A stretch of 64,000 nucleotides of DNA from NCBI RefSeq assembly GCF_041008525.1, contig NZ_JBFLUG010000004.1:62001-126000 (forward strand), read 5' to 3'. Below the pieces are notes generated by a model that did no database searches, had not been told where the DNA came from, and saw only the letters and a list, made by a program, of their open reading frames with translations. Positions 59,654 to 64,000 of the stretch are shown piece after piece (within the stretch, counting starts at the first letter, position 1; every line of letters starts with the position of its first letter). The translations under genes and the position numbers were made by a program. This stretch comes from Parafrankia sp041008525 (lineage in GTDB: Bacteria; Actinomycetota; Actinomycetes; Frankiales; Frankiaceae).

Positions 59654-59694
59654 ACCCATCACGCGGCCGCCCCGTCCGGCGGCCGTCGTCGTTT
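59613..59694 (+). promoter_or_regulatory. trp attenuator with mutually exclusive hairpins
   Basis: Segment 1 (GGTGG over the Trp codons, 59613-59617) pairs with CCACC (59635-59639). Segment 2 (GGCGGCC, 59629-59635) pairs with segment 3 (GGCCGCC, 59665-59671) as antiterminator. Segment 3 extended (CGGCCGCC, 59664-59671) pairs with segment 4 (GGCGGCCG, 59678-59685) as terminator, followed by a T-containing tail to 59694. Stalling on the Trp codons would free segment 2 and allow read-through. Confidence 0.82.
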
Positions 59695-59750
59695 CCTCAG
59701 CTCGGGCGGGCCGTCCGGTCCCGGCGGCTCCCGACCTCGAGGAAACGATC

Positions 59751-61919
59751 GTGAATCTGCTGCACGACCTGCTCGCGGCCCTCTCCGCGGGAACCGATCC
59801 CGGCCCGTTCGCGCTGATCCGGCGGGACGGGGCCGACCACCTCGACGTGCTCGTCGGGACGGTCGAGACCGCTGGCCGGATCGCCGACATCGACCTGCCG
59901 CCGGGGCCCGCCGGACCCCGCGTGCTGGCGCTCGTTCCCTACCGCCAGCTCGCCGAACGCGGCTTCACCTGTGTCGACGACGGCACCCCGCTGGAGTGCC
60001 TGCGCGTCGATGCCTGGGAGCGGGTCGGCCTGCCCGCCGCGTTGCGGGCCCTTCCCGACGAGGACGTCGTCTGCGAGGGCGGCGCCTTCGACCCGGGCGA
60101 CGAGCCGTACGCGCGCACGGTGGAGGCGGTGCTGCGGGACGAGATCGGGCGGGGCGAGGGGTCGAACTTCGTCATCCACCGCACCTACACCGCCTCGATC
60201 GCCGGCCCGCCGGTCACCGCGGCCCTCGCGGTGCTGCGCCGGCTGCTCACCGGCGAGCGCGGCACCTACTGGACGTTCGTCGTCCACACGGGCACCCGGC
60301 TGCTGGTCGGGGCGACCCCCGAACGCCACGTCAGCGTCGAGGGCGGGCTGGTCATGATGAACCCGATCTCCGGCACCCACCGGCTGCCGCCGACCGGACC
60401 GGACCGCGAGGCGCTGCTGGGCTTCCTGGCCGACCGCAAGGAGATCGACGAGCTGCACATGGTGCTCGACGAGGAGCTGAAGATGATGGCCCGGGTCGCC
60501 GACGAGGGCGGCCAGGTGCTCGGCCCGTACCTGAAGGAGATGTCGAGCCTCGTCCACACCGAGTACCTGCTGGTCGGGCGAGGCCGGCTCGACGTGCGGG
60601 ACGTCCTGCGGGAGACGATGTTCGCGCCGACGGTCACCGGCAGCCCGCTGGAGAACGCGGCCAGGGTGATCGCCCGGCACGAGCGGCGCGGGCGGCGGTA
60701 CTACAGCGGAGTGCTCGCGCTGTTCGGCACCGACGAGTCCGGCGGGCAGACGCTGGACGCGCCGATCCTGATCCGCACCGCGGAGATCTCACCAGCCGGC
60801 GAGCTGCGCGTGTCGGTCGGTGCCACCCTGGTGCGCCACTCGACACCGGCAGGGGAGACGGCGGAGACCCACACCAAGGCGGCCGGGATCCTCGCGGCTC
60901 TGGGTCTGCTGTCGCCGCCGGGCGGTTCGGCGGGCCCTGGTTCGGGTGGCGGTGCCTCGGTGGCCTCGGTGGCCTCGGTGGGAGCGGTGGGCGCGGGCTC
61001 GGTGGGCGGGGAGCTGGCAGGAGCTGTCCCGCCGGCCACGTTCGGAGACGATCCGCTGGTCGCGGACGCGCTCGCGGCGCGCACCGAGCGGCTGGCCCGG
61101 TTCTGGCTGCTGGACAGGCAGGCCGGCGTGCCCGCGCCTGCCCCGCTCGGCGGCAGGTCCGCACTGATAGTGGACGGTGAGGACGCCTTCAGTGGCATGC
61201 TCGCCCACCAGCTGCGCGGTCTCGGCCTCGCCGTGACGGTGCGGGACTGGCGGGATGCGGGAGACGCCCGGGACACCGCCGGGTTCGACCTGCTGGTCGC
61301 CGGCCCGGGCCCCGGTGACCCGACCGTGCGCGACGATCCGCGGATGACGGCCCTGCGGTCGCTCGTGGCCGGGGCGCTCACCCGGCGGCGGCCCCTGCTG
61401 GCGGTCTGCCTCGGGCACCAGCTGCTCGCCGATCTCCTCGGGCTGCGCCTGCACCGGCGCGAGGAGACCTCCCAGGGGCTGGCCCGGGAGATCGACTTCT
61501 TCGGCCGCCCGCGCCGGGTCGGGTTCTACTCGACGTTCACCGCCGTCTGCGCACAGCGCGAGCTCAGCACGCCGTTCGGCACCGTCGAGGTCTGCCGGGA
61601 CGTCGTCGACGATCCGGCGCCGCCGCCGGGCGGTCACCCGGTCCGCGCGGTGCACGCGCTGCGCGGGCCGACCTTCGCCGGTCTCCAGTTCCACCCCGAG
61701 TCGGTGCTCAGCGAGGACGGTTTCGCACTGCTCCGCGAGGTGCTGTCGGCGTTGGTGCCGACCACGGCGCCGCGGGTGGTTCAGCCGCGTGCGGAGTCGT
61801 GCCAGGAACCGACGACCAGCCGTGCGGCGAGACCGAACAGCCAGAAGACCACCAGCCCGAACAGTGCCGAGGAGATGATGGCGGCGAACAGCGGCGCGGA
61901 CGACAGGTCGCGGGTGTAG
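59751..61919 (+). CDS. trpEG: anthranilate synthase, TrpE-TrpG fusion
   Basis: Bifunctional enzyme of 722 residues converting chorismate and glutamine to anthranilate, the first step of tryptophan synthesis. The chorismate-binding half (1 to about 395) has NPISGTHR, DELHMVLDEELKMMARV, VHTEYLLVG, TVTGSPLENA and the ending RTAEISPAGELRVSVGATLVRHS. A Gly/Val-rich linker follows. The glutaminase half has AGPGPGDP, the nucleophile Cys553 in CLGHQ, and His648/Glu650 in QFHPES. It belongs to the fused clade (TIGR01815-like) also seen in phenazine pathways. The trp leader argues for primary tryptophan synthesis. GAGGAAA precedes the GTG. The last 46 residues are read across the end of the opposite permease gene. 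Confidence 0.93.
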   Translation: MNLLHDLLAALSAGTDPGPFALIRRDGADHLDVLVGTVETAGRIADIDLPPGPAGPRVLALVPYRQLAERGFTCVDDGTPLECLRVDAWERVGLPAALRALPDEDVVCEGGAFDPGDEPYARTVEAVLRDEIGRGEGSNFVIHRTYTASIAGPPVTAALAVLRRLLTGERGTYWTFVVHTGTRLLVGATPERHVSVEGGLVMMNPISGTHRLPPTGPDREALLGFLADRKEIDELHMVLDEELKMMARVADEGGQVLGPYLKEMSSLVHTEYLLVGRGRLDVRDVLRETMFAPTVTGSPLENAARVIARHERRGRRYYSGVLALFGTDESGGQTLDAPILIRTAEISPAGELRVSVGATLVRHSTPAGETAETHTKAAGILAALGLLSPPGGSAGPGSGGGASVASVASVGAVGAGSVGGELAGAVPPATFGDDPLVADALAARTERLARFWLLDRQAGVPAPAPLGGRSALIVDGEDAFSGMLAHQLRGLGLAVTVRDWRDAGDARDTAGFDLLVAGPGPGDPTVRDDPRMTALRSLVAGALTRRRPLLAVCLGHQLLADLLGLRLHRREETSQGLAREIDFFGRPRRVGFYSTFTAVCAQRELSTPFGTVEVCRDVVDDPAPPPGGHPVRAVHALRGPTFAGLQFHPESVLSEDGFALLREVLSALVPTTAPRVVQPRAESCQEPTTSRAARPNSQKTTSPNSAEEMMAANSGADDRSRV

Positions 61920-62683
61920 TTGTCGATGAGGGCACCGATGCCCACGTCTCCACGACGGAAGAAGAAGTCGCCGACGATCGCGCCGATGACCGCGAGCCCG
62001 GCCGAGATACGCAGGCCGGCGAAGACCGCGGGCAGGGCGCTGGGCAGCTCGAGGTGCACCAGCCGGCGCCACCGACCGACCCGGCGCAACGTGAACAGGT
62101 CGTGGTGGCCGGCGTCCACGGACTGGATGCCGAACAGGGTGTTCGTGATCATGGGAAACATCGAGATCACGACACAGACCACGGTGCGGGACCAGAAGCC
62201 GTATCCGAGCCAGAAGCCGATGAGCGGGACGATCGCCAGCACCGGGATGGTCTGCAGGAGGATGGCCCACGGGTAGAAGGAGTTCTCGATCCAGCGCGCC
62301 TGCGCCATCAGGATCGCCGCGGCGATGCCGAGGGCCGCGGCGATCGCGAGCCCGACCAGGGCGACCTTGGCCGTCCCCGCCAGTGCGGTGAGGATCTCGT
62401 CGGCGGTGCGGCGGTCCAGGAAGCCCTCGGCCACGATCTCGTGCGGTGGCGGGAGCAGGAAGCGGCGCCGGGGGGCGAGGAACCAGTAGCTGACCGCGTA
62501 CCAGATGCCGGTCACCACCGCGAACACGCCCAGCGGCGGCAGCACCGTCCGCCCGGCTCGGATTCCGAGCGACCGAAGCGCTGCGTGCGTCCCACCTGCG
62601 CCAGGTGAGCCCCAGCGCTCGCTGACACGGACAGCGGGAGGGGCTCCCGGCGTGGCTGGATCGGGGGCTTCGCCGTCGGGCAC
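61781..62683 (-). CDS. ABC transporter permease, NitT/TauT (SsuC-like) family
   Basis: Integral membrane protein of 300 residues. It has a 45-residue cytoplasmic N-terminal tail, about six hydrophobic helices, and the EAA-type coupling loop around HDLFTLRRVGRWRRLVHLELPSALPAVFAGLRISAGLAVIGAIVGDF. Relatives import sulfonates, taurine, nitrate or thiamine precursors with a binding protein and an ATPase. A substrate-binding lipoprotein is encoded divergently 203 nt away and is the likely partner. The ATPase is not in the window. GTG start. Its 3' end overlaps the trpEG gene on the other strand by 139 nt. Confidence 0.9.
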   Translation of the reverse strand: MPDGEAPDPATPGAPPAVRVSERWGSPGAGGTHAALRSLGIRAGRTVLPPLGVFAVVTGIWYAVSYWFLAPRRRFLLPPPHEIVAEGFLDRRTADEILTALAGTAKVALVGLAIAAALGIAAAILMAQARWIENSFYPWAILLQTIPVLAIVPLIGFWLGYGFWSRTVVCVVISMFPMITNTLFGIQSVDAGHHDLFTLRRVGRWRRLVHLELPSALPAVFAGLRISAGLAVIGAIVGDFFFRRGDVGIGALIDNYTRDLSSAPLFAAIISSALFGLVVFWLFGLAARLVVGSWHDSARG

Positions 62684-62886
62684 GCCGGAACACTATCCGT
62701 ACACGAATGCGGTGAAGGTACCTGGTTGCAGGTGAAATCCGAGGGCGTGGGAGGCTGGCGCCCGAATTGGCAGGTGACAGATAACGGGGGGACCTGTCAC
62801 TGTGGCGACCCGCCGCCCCGGGATTCACGTCCGGCTGTTCCTGCCTGTCGTTCCTGTCCTTCCCTGTGCCGAGGAGAGCAGAGCAC
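62684..62886. promoter_or_regulatory. divergent promoter region with inverted repeat
   Basis: This 203-nt region is shared by the permease and binding-protein genes. An inverted repeat GTGACAG (62774-62780) / CTGTCAC (62794-62800), 13 nt apart, lies about 90 nt before the binding-protein start. It may be an operator or leader hairpin. No riboswitch class is recognisable; a TPP-type core was looked for because of the THI5-like binder and not seen. Confidence 0.5.
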
Positions 62887-64000
62887 GTGACGAGACTTCG
62901 TTCGGTGGCGGCCTGGGCCTGCGCCGCGGGCCTGGCCCTCGGACTGGCCGGGTGCGGTGACTCCGAGTCAGACACGGAAGCGGCCGCCAGCGCCGCCGGG
63001 GCAGCCGCCGGGGCGAACTACACCACCCCGCTGAAAGGTGTGTGCCCGGACACCGTCGTCGTGCAGACCAGCTGGTGGCCGGAGGTCGACTACGGCTCGA
63101 CCTACCAGCTGCTCGGGCCCGACCCGAAGATCGACGCAGGTGCGTTCTCGGTGTCCGGGCCGCTCGGCGCCACCGGCGTCGACCTGGAGATCCGGTCCGG
63201 GGGGCCGGCCGTCGGCTTCGACCCGGTCACCGCGCTGTTCGAGAAGGACGACGACATCCTGCTCGGCTACCTCGACCTGGACGAGGTGATCCGCAACTCC
63301 GCCGAGCACCCGTCGGTCGGCGTGCTCGCCCCCTACGCGAAGTCACCGCTGATGTTCTTCTGGGGTGACCCGGCGCTGGACTTCACCACCCTCGAGGACA
63401 TCGGCCGGTCCGGGAAGACGGTGCTGGTCGGGGACGAGTCCTACCTGAACGCGCTGGTCGGCGAGGGCCTGTTCCAGCGGTCCCAGATCGACAACTCCTA
63501 CACCGGGGACATCAGCCGGTTCGTCGCCGAGGACGGCGGGATCGTGCAGGCCGGCTTCGTCACCGACGAGCCGTACCGGCTCGAGCACGACGTCCAGGAG
63601 TGGGCGAAGCCGGTGAAGTACGTGCTGGTCGGCGACGAGTACCCGGCCTACGCCAACGTGCTGGCCGTCCGCAAGGACAAGGTGGCGACGAACCAGGAGT
63701 GCCTGTCGAAGCTCGTCCCGCTGTTCCAGCAGGCGATGGTCGACTACCTCGCCGACCCGGAACCGGCCAACGAGCTGATGATCGAGGTCACCTCGAAGCT
63801 GGAGACCGCGGGCTACGAGCTGTCCACCGGCCTGCTCGCGGACGGGAACACCCGGCAGCGCGAGCTCGGCCTGGTCGCGAACGGCAGCGACGGGACCTTC
63901 GGCAGCTTCGACAGCGAGCGGGTCGAGAGCCTGATCGGGCGGCTCACCCCGGGCCTCACCGAGGCGGGAACACCTCCGGCCCCGGGCCTGAAGCCCCAGG
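62887..64000 (+). CDS. ABC transporter substrate-binding lipoprotein, NMT1/THI5-like (partial)
   Basis: The open frame runs off the right end after 371 residues. A signal peptide TRLRSVAAWACAAGLALGL leads to a lipobox LAGC with Cys23. An Ala/Gly-rich tether is followed by a periplasmic-binding fold: TVVVQTSWWPEVDYG, FEKDDDILLGYLDLDEVI, DIGRSGKTVLVGDESYLNALVGEGL, VQAGFVTDEPYRLEHD and VLVGDEYPAYANVLAVRKD. The pattern resembles NMT1/THI5-type binders that feed SsuC-like permeases, such as the one encoded divergently. The ligand could be a pyrimidine, sulfonate or other small heterocycle. The true C-terminus is not in the window. Confidence 0.85.
   Translation, partial: MTRLRSVAAWACAAGLALGLAGCGDSESDTEAAASAAGAAAGANYTTPLKGVCPDTVVVQTSWWPEVDYGSTYQLLGPDPKIDAGAFSVSGPLGATGVDLEIRSGGPAVGFDPVTALFEKDDDILLGYLDLDEVIRNSAEHPSVGVLAPYAKSPLMFFWGDPALDFTTLEDIGRSGKTVLVGDESYLNALVGEGLFQRSQIDNSYTGDISRFVAEDGGIVQAGFVTDEPYRLEHDVQEWAKPVKYVLVGDEYPAYANVLAVRKDKVATNQECLSKLVPLFQQAMVDYLADPEPANELMIEVTSKLETAGYELSTGLLADGNTRQRELGLVANGSDGTFGSFDSERVESLIGRLTPGLTEAGTPPAPGLKPQ

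Overview
The window comes from a high-GC Gram-positive actinomycete. GTG starts are frequent, lipoprotein signals are of actinobacterial type, there is an F420-type (LLM) oxidoreductase, and many SDR, acyl-CoA dehydrogenase, P450 and CoA-ligase paralogues sit together. The truncated haemoglobin, the TrpE-TrpG fusion behind a Trp-Trp leader peptide and the large NACHT-WD40 protein fit a Frankia-like (Frankiaceae) genome. This placement is by style and gene content, not by a marker-gene comparison.

Layout. (1) About 0.1-2.4 kb: an alpha/beta hydrolase converges on a tyrosyl-tRNA synthetase. (2) About 2.9-34.2 kb: a catabolic island. It opens with an SDR and two SnoaL-like proteins (+). A minus-strand unit follows: TetR regulator, two acyl-CoA dehydrogenases, amidohydrolase. 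Next is a 15.7-kb plus-strand run of eleven genes: P450, SMP-30 propeller, SDR, Rieske oxygenase, Baeyer-Villiger monooxygenase, SDR, ThDP enzyme, aldehyde dehydrogenase, acryloyl-CoA-reductase-like MDR, FAS1/MaoC dehydratase and acyl-CoA ligase, ending at a strong hairpin. Then come an SDR and a carboxymuconolactone-decarboxylase-like protein (+), an SDR, a split-barrel flavoprotein and an acyl-CoA ligase (-), and a class III CoA-transferase plus acyl-CoA ligase (+). The set suggests oxidative ring opening of a hydrophobic (alicyclic, terpenoid or aromatic) substrate followed by CoA-thioester beta-oxidation; the substrate cannot be read from sequence. Two regulatory signals are visible: a 39-nt operator-like sequence flanking the TetR gene, and a separate palindrome ATCCTTGNAAGGAT repeated at three promoters 26-28 kb apart.

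(3) About 34.3-41.0 kb: truncated haemoglobin, an SDR, a frameshifted membrane GGDEF protein with a degenerate EAL-like tail, a GabD-like aldehyde dehydrogenase and a Nudix hydrolase. (4) About 41.4-49.2 kb: an accessory segment. It holds a 2003-residue protein with the order TIR / degenerate calcineurin-like phosphoesterase / NACHT NTPase / pentapeptide repeats / 13-14 WD40 blades, a broken IS4-type transposase, and an AlkB-type repair dioxygenase behind a LexA-like box. The TIR-NACHT-WD40 gene is the best candidate for an undescribed (probably anti-phage) system; its base composition is visibly lower in GC than its neighbours.

(5) About 49.4-59.4 kb: a DUF2510/scramblase-like protein, an LLM oxidoreductase, a second P450, and a tightly overlapping branched-chain-amino-acid-type ABC transporter operon with a fused LivH-LivM permease, closed by a classical intrinsic terminator. 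(6) About 59.5 kb to the end: a complete trp attenuator (leader peptide with two Trp codons and mutually exclusive hairpins) controlling a TrpE-TrpG anthranilate synthase, then a NitT/TauT-type permease and, divergently, a substrate-binding lipoprotein cut by the window end. No tRNA, rRNA or CRISPR array was seen.
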